A stretch of DNA of 64,000 nt from Ferdinandcohnia sp047238305 (GCF_047238305.1 NZ_JBDFMO010000001.1:248001-312000); one strand, 5' to 3'; shown: positions 26,698 through 35,213, numbered from the stretch's first letter. Notes: generated by a model not told the origin, from the sequence alone. Numbers and translations are program-made.

Positions 26698-27960
26698 CTA
26701 TACCTTTCGTATTGTAAAAAACTTTGTCAAAAGCCATGTTCCTGGAGAAAATCCAAGCGTTAATTGCCATGCACCAAGACCTTGCAATCCATATTCATGA
26801 ATAAGTAACATTTTAGCTCCCATGCTTCTTACGTCTTCAAACCATACTTCATGTCTTAATCCCGTTTGATCAGTATAATAAAAAAAAGGAGACTCATATT
26901 CAGTTGAATATTGGATCGGTGATTGAAACCTCATGGCTGTTTCCATAGCTCGTTCATTTGAAATAGCTGGAGCAACCCTACCCGGATTATGAGGAATAAT
27001 CCAATCATACCCATATAAAGGCATGCCTATAATAATTTTTCTATGGGGGACATATCTTATGGCAAATTCAATCGTTCTTCGTACATCTGTAATTGGAGCA
27101 ACAGGTCCTGGTTCACTTCCGGCATGGTGAAAATCATAAGCCATGATAAACATGTAGTCGACTACGGACCCTATTCCCCCAAAATCGTAACCCCTAAGCC
27201 AGGGAATGTCTTCACTTGTTTTTGCAGGAACAGCAATGGTCAGAGTACGCCCTAATGGCCTTAACCGATCACTCAATTCCCGTAAAAAACCTGTAAACAG
27301 ATCTCGATCTTCAGCTAATACTCGTTCAAAATCGATTGTAATCCCACCATAGCCTCTATTGGTTACTAAATAAGTAATATTATTTACTAGATTTGTTCTT
27401 GCAGTAGGATTATTTAATACTTGATGAACTAGTTCAGAACTAAAGCCTTCAGGTACCAGATTGGTAATCGTTGCAAGCGGTCTTACCCGATAAGTCCAGG
27501 CCGTCTGAATAGCAGTCAAATCATTTAAGGTGTTAGCGATATCCCCATTGGCTGCAATATGGTAGTCAAAAATAGATAAAGATGTCGTATAAGGGGCAAA
27601 ATCACGAATTAAAGCTCTGTCCAATTCTGGGGTTCTTACAACGTAAAAGCTAAGTGTGGATGCAGGATAACCTGAAATATGCGGAATAGTTAATCTCATT
27701 CCTGGTTGCAATGTAGCTGGAGCGACGTTTGGATTTGCTTTTATTAGTTGATCTAAGGATAAGAAAGATTTTCTAGCAATCTTTGTAAAAGTATCACCAG
27801 GTTGAACAATATAAGTATATAAAGGAATGAGTAAGGCCTGACCTGGAACAATATTTGTTTCATTTAAACCATTCACCAGTCGAACTTGATCCATCGATAT
27901 TCCGTAGCGATTACTAATCGAAAATAAGGAATCACCAGCTTGAACCTCATGATAAAACAT
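26698..27960 (-). CDS. LysM-GH18 spore peptidoglycan hydrolase (YaaH/SleL-like)
   Basis: The 420-residue product starts at ATG 27960 after GGAGGG. Two LysM domains come first (VQAGDSLFSISNRYGIS near 4-46 and VQPGDTFTKIARKSF near 52-95), then a GH18 barrel with GGITIDFERV near 205, whose Glu is the acid/base residue, and MAYDFHHAG near 265. There is no signal peptide, as in YaaH and SleL, which are spore-coat or cortex N-acetylglucosaminidases acting in germination. The gene stands alone. Confidence 0.88.
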   Translation of the reverse strand: MFYHEVQAGDSLFSISNRYGISMDQVRLVNGLNETNIVPGQALLIPLYTYIVQPGDTFTKIARKSFLSLDQLIKANPNVAPATLQPGMRLTIPHISGYPASTLSFYVVRTPELDRALIRDFAPYTTSLSIFDYHIAANGDIANTLNDLTAIQTAWTYRVRPLATITNLVPEGFSSELVHQVLNNPTARTNLVNNITYLVTNRGYGGITIDFERVLAEDRDLFTGFLRELSDRLRPLGRTLTIAVPAKTSEDIPWLRGYDFGGIGSVVDYMFIMAYDFHHAGSEPGPVAPITDVRRTIEFAIRYVPHRKIIIGMPLYGYDWIIPHNPGRVAPAISNERAMETAMRFQSPIQYSTEYESPFFYYTDQTGLRHEVWFEDVRSMGAKMLLIHEYGLQGLGAWQLTLGFSPGTWLLTKFFTIRKV

Positions 27961-27983
27961 TTTATCCCTCCACAGCACCAGGA

Positions 27984-28013
27984 TTATATTGATTTCAGAT
28001 CAAATCAATATAA
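27984..28013. promoter_or_regulatory. 12-bp inverted repeat upstream of the GH18 gene
   Basis: TTATATTGATTT (27984-27995) and AAATCAATATAA (28002-28013) are perfect arms around six bases, starting 24 bases upstream of the start codon. It could be an operator or a leader hairpin. No mother-cell sigma promoter was clear. Confidence 0.4.
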
Positions 28014-28206
28014 AAATATTTGTTCCATTATTATATGAAAGACTTTTATACGGACAACACTGTAAAGTTTATTTTTCAAAAATTCATCCAACAATAAAAA
28101 AAGACCAACCGCTATCTATTTCAGATTACGATCGCCCTTTAATTTTCATGATAGGTAAAATAAAAATGAAATGGAGAGTTATTTAAAAAATCATAAAATC
28201 GTTCAA

Positions 28207-28947
28207 CTACGCATGAACTAGAGTACGTTTTAAGAATTCCCTCGTACGCTCTTGTGTTGGGTTATTGAAGATGTGTTCTGGTCTTCCTTCTTCTGCAATA
28301 ACCCCCTTATCCATAAATACGACTCGATCCGATACTTCTTTTGCAAATTCCATTTCGTGCGTTACGATTAACATTGTTAGACCAGATTCAGCGAGTTCCT
28401 TCATTACTTTCAAAACCTCTCCTACCATTTCTGGATCAAGAGCTGATGTCGGTTCATCAAACAACATGACATCTGGTTCCATCGAAAGTGCCCTTGCAAT
28501 TGCCACGCGTTGCTTTTGCCCACCGGATAATTGCTTCGGCTTGGCGTTAATATATTGATCCATGCCCACAACCTTTAAGTATTTCATCGCAACTCTCTCG
28601 GCCTCTTCCTTGGAGCGTTTCAATACTTTTACTTGTCCTACCACACAATTGCTAAGGACATTATGATTATTAAATAAGTTAAATTGTTGGAAAACCATTC
28701 CTAAATGTCTCCGATAGGTAGCGACATCATGATTGTTATCCAATATATTTTCACCTTGATAGATAATTTGCCCGCCGCTAGGTCTTTCTAATAGATTAAT
28801 ACAACGAAGAAGAGTTGATTTACCAGAGCCGGAGGAACCGATGATGGAGACAACTTCTCCTTTATTCACCGAGAAATCAATATCTTTTAATACTTCATGA
28901 GTGCCAAAGGATTTGCTTAAATGTTGAATATCAATAATTTTTTCCAT
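28207..28947 (-). CDS. Lysine (polar amino acid) ABC importer ATPase
   Basis: The 246-residue GlnQ-type ATPase has Walker A GSSGSGKST near 37-45, FQQFNLF Q-loop, signature LSGGQKQRVAIARAL, Walker B VMLFDEPTSALDP and switch VTHEM. Start ATG 28947 follows AAGGAGG. It is the last gene of a binding protein-permease-ATPase operon. The lysine riboswitch ahead of the operon makes lysine the likely substrate. Confidence 0.93.
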   Translation of the reverse strand: MEKIIDIQHLSKSFGTHEVLKDIDFSVNKGEVVSIIGSSGSGKSTLLRCINLLERPSGGQIIYQGENILDNNHDVATYRRHLGMVFQQFNLFNNHNVLSNCVVGQVKVLKRSKEEAERVAMKYLKVVGMDQYINAKPKQLSGGQKQRVAIARALSMEPDVMLFDEPTSALDPEMVGEVLKVMKELAESGLTMLIVTHEMEFAKEVSDRVVFMDKGVIAEEGRPEHIFNNPTQERTREFLKRTLVHA

Positions 28948-28965
28948 TTTCTCTCCTCCTTCTTC

Positions 28966-29712
28966 CTATTGTTGTTGATTGACTTGTACTGGTCGATCGT
29001 TCCCAATCATCGTATAGGTATCAGAGCCATCTAATTTTTTTTCAAAGTATAGTAGTATTCTAGTGACAATAAACGTCATCACAAAATAAATCATACATGC
29101 TACGAAAAACGATTCAAAATATCTAAAATTATTCCCTGAAATTGATTTTGTTACGAAATATAATTCTGTAACGGAAATCACATTCAGAACCGATGTATCT
29201 TTAATATTTATCACAAATTGATTACCTGTTGCAGGGAGAATATTACGAATAACCTGTGGTAATACAACGTTCCACATCGTTTGGAAATGATTCATTCCAA
29301 TTGCATGTGCGGCTTCAAACTGTCCCTTATCAATCGATACAATCCCACCACGAACATACTCAGCCATATAGGCGCCTGTATTGATCGATACAACAATTAT
29401 CGCTGCAACAAAAACATTCATATCTATACCAAATGCTAACGCAGAACCATAATAAATAACCATCGCTTGTACAATCATCGGTGTTCCACGGAAGAATTCA
29501 ATATAGATGGAGAGGATGGCATTAATGACTTTTAAAAATAGCTTGTTCACTCCACGTTCAGGCATCGGAATAGTTCGGATCACTCCTGCTAATAATCCAA
29601 TCACTGCCCCAAAGATTGTCCCAATAAGAGCAATTAATAGTGTTACACCCGCACCACGAAGGAACATTGGCCAGTTTTCGGTGATAATTCGTATGACCCA
29701 CTCAAAACTCAT
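28966..29712 (-). CDS. Lysine (polar amino acid) ABC importer permease
   Basis: The 248-residue protein has five or six helices and the His/Glu/Gln/Arg/opine permease features IEFFRGTPMIVQ near 92, NTGAYMAEYVRGGIVSIDKG near 125 and the EAA loop GQFEAAHAIGMNHFQTM. It starts at ATG 29712 behind GGAGG. It forms the membrane channel with its own copies and the downstream ATPase. Confidence 0.93.
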   Translation of the reverse strand: MSFEWVIRIITENWPMFLRGAGVTLLIALIGTIFGAVIGLLAGVIRTIPMPERGVNKLFLKVINAILSIYIEFFRGTPMIVQAMVIYYGSALAFGIDMNVFVAAIIVVSINTGAYMAEYVRGGIVSIDKGQFEAAHAIGMNHFQTMWNVVLPQVIRNILPATGNQFVINIKDTSVLNVISVTELYFVTKSISGNNFRYFESFFVACMIYFVMTFIVTRILLYFEKKLDGSDTYTMIGNDRPVQVNQQQ

Positions 29713-29737
29713 CTTTCTTCCTCCTTTACTTTTTAAA

Positions 29738-29764
29738 ACCGACTGTAGTTGTGGTACAGCCGGT
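29738..29764 (-). terminator. Partial terminator between binding protein and permease genes
   Basis: ACCGGCTGT and ACAGTCGGT form a 9-bp stem with one G-U pair, followed by TTTTAAAA on the minus strand. It would leave most transcripts covering only the binding-protein gene, the usual way to make more binding protein than permease. Confidence 0.6.
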
Positions 29765-29777
29765 TTCTAGTATTTTT

Positions 29778-30617
29778 TTATTGTGCTGCTGGTTGATTTT
29801 TAATCGCTGAATCCATAATGCTTGTACGTTCTTCTTCAGAGATACCTGCTAACGTTTCATTGATTTTATCTGTTAAGTCACTGCCCTTTTGAAGTCCAAC
29901 AGCGATTGCTGTATCATCTGGTGATGTTTTAAATCCATCTTCAAACTCTACCATTACAAAGTTCTCATTTGCAGATGAAGCACTAACACCTTCTGGTCGT
30001 TCTGAAACGTATCCATCAATCATTCCTGATTCAAGCGCCACTCTCATTGCTGGGAAGTTGTCCATTGCTGTTTTCTTTTCCACACCTTCAATTTGATCGA
30101 TCACTGTATAGTGGAATGTATTTAATTGAGCTGTAACCTTTGCTCCCTTGAAATCTTGAATAGAGGTTGCATTTTCATACTTGCTGCCTTTCTTCACAAC
30201 CATGACTAGATTTGAAGTATAGTAATTGTCCGAAAAGTCAATTGCTTCTTTACGTTCTGCTGTCGGTGACATACCAGCGATAATCGCATCAATTTTCCCT
30301 GATGTTAGAGCCGGTACAAGGCCATCCCATTCTGTTTTAACAATCACTAATTCTTTTCCTAATCCTTCAGCCACTTTTTTCGCGATTTCTACATCATAAC
30401 CGCCCGCATATTCTTGAGACCCTTCAATTTTAACTGCACCGTTAGAATCATCGTTTTGAGTCCAGTTAAATGGCGCATATCCGGCTTCAAGACCGACCTT
30501 AAATGTATGATCCTCTGAAGATGATCCAGAATTAGAACTACTGCTTGTCCCACACCCTGCTAATAAAAGAGTGGTTGTAACTAATAAAACGACGAATAAT
30601 GATAGTTTGTTTCTCAT
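29778..30617 (-). CDS. Lysine (polar amino acid) ABC importer binding lipoprotein
   Basis: The 279-residue protein has a lipoprotein signal with lipobox LLLAGC (Cys near 22), a Ser-rich tether, and an SBP_bac_3 fold: TFKVGLEAGYAPFNW near 38, GYDVEIAKKVAEGLG near 75, and DAIIAGMSPTAERKEAIDFS near 110. It is anchored outside the membrane and hands substrate to the permease. It is the first gene after the lysine riboswitch. Confidence 0.94.
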   Translation of the reverse strand: MRNKLSLFVVLLVTTTLLLAGCGTSSSSNSGSSSEDHTFKVGLEAGYAPFNWTQNDDSNGAVKIEGSQEYAGGYDVEIAKKVAEGLGKELVIVKTEWDGLVPALTSGKIDAIIAGMSPTAERKEAIDFSDNYYTSNLVMVVKKGSKYENATSIQDFKGAKVTAQLNTFHYTVIDQIEGVEKKTAMDNFPAMRVALESGMIDGYVSERPEGVSASSANENFVMVEFEDGFKTSPDDTAIAVGLQKGSDLTDKINETLAGISEEERTSIMDSAIKNQPAAQ

Positions 30618-30654
30618 GATGTATTTCCCCCTATTTTTTTTAAAAATTTCGACA

Positions 30655-30685
30655 CAAAAAAACGACCTGAGATATACCCAGGTCG
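30655..30685 (-). terminator. Leader terminator of the lysine riboswitch
   Basis: CGACCTG (30685-30679) and CAGGTCG (30669-30663) form the stem, followed by a seven-T run. It sits between the aptamer and the start codon at 30617, the place for a transcription-attenuation expression platform. Confidence 0.85.
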
Positions 30686-30724
30686 CTGTATCGTTTCCCT
30701 AAAGTCCTCTCTTTTATCCCAAAT

Positions 30725-30897
30725 GAGATAGCACAACTCAATAAACGGAGGGTTTATTGAGACAGTCCTGCAGCTCTTAACTACAGACCCAGCATGTAAT
30801 AGTGAGAATATTACACACTTCGGCGACATTTCCTTCTCCTTAGCATCACTGCTTCTCAAACTCCACTAAGGACTGTTAAATATCGCGCCTCTACCTC
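30725..30897 (-). promoter_or_regulatory. Lysine riboswitch (L box) aptamer
   Basis: The minus strand carries the conserved L-box pieces in order: AGAGGCGCGA, AAGGAGAAGG and GTCGCCGAAG, GCTGGGTCTG, then CTGCAGGACTGTC. Helix P1 is GAGGTAG (30897-30891) with CTATCTC (30731-30725), and a P5-type hairpin CTCAATAAAC-ccctcc-GTTTATTGAG is present. Lysine binding should favour the downstream terminator and turn off the importer. Confidence 0.93.
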
Positions 30898-30934
30898 ACT
30901 AAGAAAAAGTGAGGCCTTATTCGATTGTTTTTTT

Positions 30935-30964
30935 ATACTACAATAATATCTATAATTCCGTCAA
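30935..30964 (-). promoter_or_regulatory. Sigma-A promoter of the lysine importer operon
   Basis: TTGACG (30964-30959) and TAGTAT (30940-30935) are separated by 18 bp. Transcription would start near 30928, just ahead of the riboswitch. A CCTCACT / AGTGAGG hairpin (30894-30914) overlaps the 5' side of P1. Confidence 0.7.
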
Positions 30965-31022
30965 CCATAAATTTTTAAAATATCTAGCAAACTACGTCAA
31001 TTGTCTTTTGATGACTCTTTTT

Positions 31023-32222
31023 TTAGGTTAATTCAATCTGCTTTGTTTCTTTCCCAAAAAAGGCAAGTATAATCACACCAATCACAATACTTATGCAAAA
31101 CAGCGTAAAAATGAGACTAATGGATTGACCTGCAGAAACGAGTGAGCCTACGAGGAGTGGTCCAAGAATTCCACCTACACGCCCAATCGCTGCGGCCATA
31201 CCAGCACCTGTCCCACGAATAACAGCCGGGTATTGTTCTGGCGTGTACGCATATAAAGCCCCCCATGCACCGAGGTTAAAGAAGGATAAAAAGATACCTG
31301 AAACAATGAGAACTGCAGTCGTTTCTGCCTGCCCGAAAACAAGGGCGGATCCTGCGGTTCCTAGCAAATAAGTAACAAGTACAAACTTTCTGCCCACCCG
31401 TTCAATCAGCCAGGCAGCTGTAAAATAACCCGGTAGCTGAGCAAGGGTCATAATTAATACATATTCGAAGCTTTGAATCATACTAAATCCTTTCATTACC
31501 ATAACGCTTGGTAACCAAAGGAACATACCATAATATGAAAATACAACTGTAAACCATACCATCCAAAGTACGAATGTGGACCGTGCATATTTCTTCGACC
31601 ACACATCTCGGACGTTTTGGAAAACCGTACGTTTCTCCACTTTCTTTGGTGAAAACGCTGGAGAGTCCGGAAGATTTAGTCGTAAATAAATCGCATAAAG
31701 AGCAGGTACCGCACTAATAATAAGGGCAATTCGCCAGCCATATGACGGAATAACAAAATATGAAATAAGTGCTGCAACGAGCCAACCAAATGCCCAAAAG
31801 CTTTCAAGTAGAACCACTACTCGCCCACGCTCTTTCGCTTCTACACTCTCTGAAACGAGAGTTGAAGCAACGGGTAATTCTCCACCAAGCCCCATCCCAA
31901 CAAAAAAGCGAAGTACTAAAAATAAAAAGAGGGACGTTGTTAATGCGGAAAATCCACTCGCAAGTGAAAACAATACTAAGGTGATGATAAATATATTCTT
32001 CCTTCCTATCCTATCTGCCCATAATCCGAAAAGAAGAGCACCGACAGCCATCCCGATTGAGTTCACACTTCCGATCCAACCCATCTGATCCGGTGTCAAC
32101 CCCCAATCTTTGTGCAGTGCTGCAATAATAAAGGAAAGCATCCCGACATCCATTGCATCAAACATCCAGCCGAGCCCTGCAATACCAAGGAGCCTCCTCT
32201 TTGAGATTGTTTTTTCTGTCAT
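31023..32222 (-). CDS. niaP: NiaP-type niacin transporter (MFS)
   Basis: The 399-residue protein starts at ATG 32222 behind AGGAGG. It has 12 helices, MFS loop LFGLWADRIGRKN, and segments very like Bacillus subtilis NiaP (YceI) as I recall it: GLGWMFDAMDVGMLSF near 18 and GLGGELPVASTLVSESVEA near 115. NiaP imports nicotinate for NAD synthesis. A 12-bp palindrome overlapping the predicted transcription start fits repression by NiaR. Confidence 0.8.
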   Translation of the reverse strand: MTEKTISKRRLLGIAGLGWMFDAMDVGMLSFIIAALHKDWGLTPDQMGWIGSVNSIGMAVGALLFGLWADRIGRKNIFIITLVLFSLASGFSALTTSLFLFLVLRFFVGMGLGGELPVASTLVSESVEAKERGRVVVLLESFWAFGWLVAALISYFVIPSYGWRIALIISAVPALYAIYLRLNLPDSPAFSPKKVEKRTVFQNVRDVWSKKYARSTFVLWMVWFTVVFSYYGMFLWLPSVMVMKGFSMIQSFEYVLIMTLAQLPGYFTAAWLIERVGRKFVLVTYLLGTAGSALVFGQAETTAVLIVSGIFLSFFNLGAWGALYAYTPEQYPAVIRGTGAGMAAAIGRVGGILGPLLVGSLVSAGQSISLIFTLFCISIVIGVIILAFFGKETKQIELT

Positions 32223-32242
32223 GATTTTTCCTCCTAGTGTCT

Positions 32243-32293
32243 TGACAGTTGTCATTACCATTTTACTATAATCGCCATCATTTAAAATGACAA
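32243..32293 (-). promoter_or_regulatory. niaP promoter with candidate NiaR operator
   Basis: TTGTCA (32293-32288) and TATAGT (32270-32265) are 17 bp apart. TGACAACTGTCA (32254-32243) lies at about +4 to +15. A TGACA/TGTCA palindrome at the start site suggests a repressor; NiaR is the natural candidate but I do not have its consensus at hand to score. Confidence 0.6.
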
Positions 32294-32525
32294 GGGATTT
32301 TTTTCTTCTCTGGATTTGGTATGAACTCTATTTTTTTTCTGGAAAATTAATAATTCGACAATAATGATTGGCCTTTTTTCAAACAGTCATGTTCCGCCAC
32401 ATTCGGAAATTCATATCCAAGAATTTTCAAGGGATACTAATACATAACTTGTACGCAATTATTAAGATTATGCGCAGCAAAGGAAAATGGATTGGATATA
32501 AATTCTTTACTTCCATAATTTTGTT

Positions 32526-32554
32526 TTGTGAGACGGTCACAATTCATGTATAGT
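32526..32554 (+). promoter_or_regulatory. Promoter of the MifM-like ORF and yidC2
   Basis: TTGTGA (32526-32531) and TATAGT (32549-32554) are 17 bp apart. TTGTGA-gacgg-TCACAA makes an inverted repeat over the -35 and spacer, a possible operator. Nothing else was recognised between 32294 and 32525. Confidence 0.55.
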
Positions 32555-32595
32555 AAAAGTATTCACAAACGAAATTGGGGGGTGAGAATCCTTTG

Positions 32596-32889
32596 ATGAT
32601 AGATTTTCTTTTATTAGATCCGGAAGTTTATACGCAAATGGCACTTAACGTAAGTGTCTGTATTGGATTAATGTTACTTTTACTTTCTACACAAAGGGTT
32701 CAGATTGGTTTTAGTTCACCCTTATCCAATTTTTCAGACACGAAAATTAGTGAATGTAAGAAGTTTGATGGCATTCGAAGTCTTTTAATTCAGTACTTTA
32801 TCACAAGAAGAATCACAAAATCGATTCGAAATAAAATATATACAAGTGATGATTCTGAAGGTTTTGTTTCCGTTTATCTTAACAGTTAA
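32596..32889 (+). CDS. MifM-like membrane arrest-peptide leader ORF
   Basis: GGGGGGTGAG precedes TTG 32593 and ATG 32596; I use the ATG, giving 97 residues. One membrane helix (about 16-33) is followed by a basic cytosolic tail containing RRITKSIRNKI and the acidic SDDSEG close to the C-terminus. In B. subtilis the 95-residue MifM (YqzJ), also upstream of yidC2, has an N-terminal helix and an arrest region with RIT-x2-IR followed by an acidic cluster, as I recall it. Arrest there senses SpoIIIJ activity and frees the yidC2 ribosome site. The position, size, topology and motif here all agree. Confidence 0.7.
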   Translation: MIDFLLLDPEVYTQMALNVSVCIGLMLLLLSTQRVQIGFSSPLSNFSDTKISECKKFDGIRSLLIQYFITRRITKSIRNKIYTSDDSEGFVSVYLNS

Positions 32890-32911
32890 ATCTAACTTTT
32901 AAGGAGGAAAC
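32866..32911 (+). promoter_or_regulatory. Hairpin hiding the yidC2 ribosome-binding site
   Basis: GTTTCC (32866-32871) can pair with GGAAAC (32906-32911), and CTTAA (32878-32882) with TTAAG (32899-32903). The 3' arm contains the AAGGAGG ribosome site of yidC2, and the 5' arm is made of the last codons of the leader ORF. A ribosome stalled near the leader C-terminus would open it. Confidence 0.65.
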
Positions 32912-33703
32912 ATGAAAAAGTCTCGTTTTTACACCAAACTGATCATTCTTTTATCCGTACTGACTGCACTACTATCTGGATGCGGAATAAATTCAAGTGA
33001 CAATAATGAAGGTTTTTTTAATAAATTTCTAGTGGACCCTATCACACATTTCATAAATTTTATCGCAAATACATTTGATGGTAGTTACGGAATTGCGATT
33101 ATTGTTGTAACCATATGCATACGGTTGGTTATGATGCCATCTATGTTAAAGCAGTATAAGAATCAATCCGTTATGAAAGAAAAGATGGATTTAGTAAAGC
33201 CTGAAATGGAAAAGATTCAGAAGAAAATCTCAGCTGAAACCGATCCGAAAAAGAAACAAGACCTACAACGGGAAATGATGGGTCTTTATCGACAACATGG
33301 AATTAACCCACTTAATATGGGGTGTTTGCCACTACTTATTCAAATGCCTATCTTAACCGGACTATATTATGCAATTCGTAGTTCGGCCGAAATCTCGCAA
33401 CACACTTTCTTATGGTTTAGTCTAGGGCAGCCTGATTTAATGTTAACAATTATTGCTGGGGTTATTTATTACATTCAATTTAGAATCTCGCAGTTAAACA
33501 TGTCACAAAGTCAACAACAACAAATGAAATTTATGGGGTTGTTGTCACCGATTATGATTGTTGTCATTTCATATAGAGCTCCAGCTGCACTACCACTTTA
33601 TTGGGCAGTAGGCGGAATCTTCTTGACACTCCAAACACTGATTGGTCGTCGACTTTATCGTAACGAAAAGGTAGGAAAAGTCCTAGAAAATAAACAAATT
33701 TAA
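32912..33703 (+). CDS. yidC2: Membrane protein insertase YidC2 (OxaA family)
   Basis: The 263-residue lipoprotein (lipobox LLSGC, Cys near 24) has the Oxa1/YidC core: SYGIAIIVVTICIRLVMMP with the conserved groove Arg near 71, a coiled cytosolic loop (about 90-130), GCLPLLIQMPILTGLYYAI near 140, and ALPLYWAVGG near 230. It inserts proteins into the cell membrane. The leader ORF, hidden ribosome site and 23-base spacing suggest it is the inducible paralogue of SpoIIIJ. Confidence 0.93.
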   Translation: MKKSRFYTKLIILLSVLTALLSGCGINSSDNNEGFFNKFLVDPITHFINFIANTFDGSYGIAIIVVTICIRLVMMPSMLKQYKNQSVMKEKMDLVKPEMEKIQKKISAETDPKKKQDLQREMMGLYRQHGINPLNMGCLPLLIQMPILTGLYYAIRSSAEISQHTFLWFSLGQPDLMLTIIAGVIYYIQFRISQLNMSQSQQQQMKFMGLLSPIMIVVISYRAPAALPLYWAVGGIFLTLQTLIGRRLYRNEKVGKVLENKQI

Positions 33704-33713
33704 AAATAAAATA

Positions 33714-33756
33714 GGACCAGTTCCCTTAGTAGCAACTTAGGGGCTGGTCCTTTCTT
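33714..33756 (+). terminator. Terminator after yidC2
   Basis: GGACCAG-tt-CCCT pairs with AGGGG-CTGGTCC (33714-33750), followed by TTTCTTGTTTT. Confidence 0.8.
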
Positions 33757-33766
33757 GTTTTATAGA

Positions 33767-34264
33767 TCAGTGAATCTTAAAAAGGAACCTGAGAAAACGA
33801 TAATACAAAATAGTTAAGGACGTAACAAATAAATACACTGGAAACGAATAAATAGACTTCCATTCCTTGAACGTGAAAACACCAAACACGACAGTAATCC
33901 ATTCATATACCACACTAAATAGTGAAAACGCAACTATATATAAAAAGGTGTAGATATGCTTTATTTTAAATTTTTCATATAAATAAAGGAAAATATAAGC
34001 AAATGGACCGTATAGAAGATAGGAAAAAATATCAAACATCTCAAATCTGCCACTATCCATCAGATCATATAAATCCAGTGGCGGTCCAGCTAATATATGG
34101 TCAGCAATTCTTGCAATTGTCGCAGAGAATAAAAGAATTAAGATAATCATACTCAAAGGGAATTTTCTTCTTGGTAAAAAGAATACCGAATAAGAAGCTA
34201 ATAGAGATATGATGACAAACCATTCATTTTTGCTAAATTCAATAGGTAACGGAAGTAAATTCAT
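33767..34264 (-). CDS. CBO0543-like integral membrane protein (second of pair)
   Basis: The 165-residue protein has about five helices. It starts at ATG 34264, overlapping the upstream gene by 4 bases. Polar motifs between helices include RIADHILAGPPLDLYD and the C-terminal YEWITVVFGVFTFKEWK. It looks like the CBO0543 group of Bacillus and Clostridium membrane proteins, which have no known function. Its partner has the same general plan. Confidence 0.7.
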   Translation of the reverse strand: MNLLPLPIEFSKNEWFVIISLLASYSVFFLPRRKFPLSMIILILLFSATIARIADHILAGPPLDLYDLMDSGRFEMFDIFSYLLYGPFAYIFLYLYEKFKIKHIYTFLYIVAFSLFSVVYEWITVVFGVFTFKEWKSIYSFPVYLFVTSLTILYYRFLRFLFKIH

Positions 34265-34737
34265 GATACAATTCCTTCCTTATGAAGTAACAACCTGAAT
34301 CCTTGTTGAGCAAGTAAAGTAAAGAAAAATATACTCCCCCACATCATGCCTAACATCACATGATTCCAATCATCAAATTGATATACACCATAACGTCTTA
34401 ATATATAGTCACCTATGTACAAGAGAGTAAAAAAACACACTAAAAGGAATCCACCTTTATAGATATTATGTTTTGTTCCCTGCCACAAGTCGATTAGCCA
34501 TAAGATTACTAGCGGAACATTTATTACAGCGTTTAGACGAAATGCAATAAGATCCTGCAGCTTATTACTAACTTCCCATAATTCTAGGTTTACGCAAATA
34601 ATCGATACTAAACTGGTATAGATAAACACCAAAATAAAGAATATAAATATCTGTTCAAGAAAGCTCATTTGCTTCTTTGTCGAAAAAAAAGCGTTCACCA
34701 ATAACATGGTCAAACAAAAAGTAAGTGTTAATGACAT
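34261..34737 (-). CDS. Integral membrane protein of unknown function (first of pair)
   Basis: The 158-residue product starts at ATG 34737, seven bases after GGAGG; the reading to 34806 lacks a ribosome site. About five helices are present, with YGVYQFDDWNHVMLGMMWG near the end that resembles CBO0543-type proteins. It overlaps the downstream gene by ATGA, so the two probably form a complex. Confidence 0.65.
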   Translation of the reverse strand: MSLTLTFCLTMLLVNAFFSTKKQMSFLEQIFIFFILVFIYTSLVSIICVNLELWEVSNKLQDLIAFRLNAVINVPLVILWLIDLWQGTKHNIYKGGFLLVCFFTLLYIGDYILRRYGVYQFDDWNHVMLGMMWGSIFFFTLLAQQGFRLLLHKEGIVS

Positions 34738-35049
34738 AACAAATACCTCCAACCAGGTTTTATAGCTAAAACACAATACATTAATTATCACAAACTGAAT
34801 CTTCATGATTTTTCATAAAGGTGGTTTGTGAGTATGGTTCCCAACATAGTGATAATTAATGTAATTTGAATTATCCAACTCAAAGTGACAATTACATGTT
34901 TCACAGATTGTTTCGAGGTTATAAATATCCATATACTTTCAATTTTTTATAGAGGGTATGGCCTGTTTTTCATCTAATATTTCAAAAATAGTGTTCAAAC
35001 TTAAGTTTAGGACGGATAATGCATAAGTAAAATATACCCAATTTCACCA

Positions 35050-35151
35050 ATCCCGTTTCTCAATCTATCTCAGGATGTTTTTCAAGACACTTTTATGAAG
35101 GCTTTTAGAGATTTAGATAGTTTAATAGATAGATCGAAAATAGGCGCATAG
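35050..35151 (+). pseudogene. Remnant of a sigma-70/ECF region 2 gene
   Basis: One frame encodes LSQDVFQDTFMKAFRDLDS, close to the region 2 helix of ECF sigma factors (DxVQDTFxKAYRNL), and ends at TAG 35149-35151. There is no start codon or ribosome site, and no other sigma regions follow. The stretch 34810-35049 holds nothing else I recognise. It looks like the debris of a decayed sigma gene. Confidence 0.5.
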
Positions 35152-35213
35152 TTATCTACTAAAGGGCCATTATTTTAAATAACTGTGAACCTTTTGTACA
35201 ATTAAAAATCCCC

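Noticed and set aside
30614..30859. 81-residue minus-strand ORF upstream of the lysine-binding protein
   Set aside because: It runs through the lysine riboswitch aptamer and its terminator and has no coding character.
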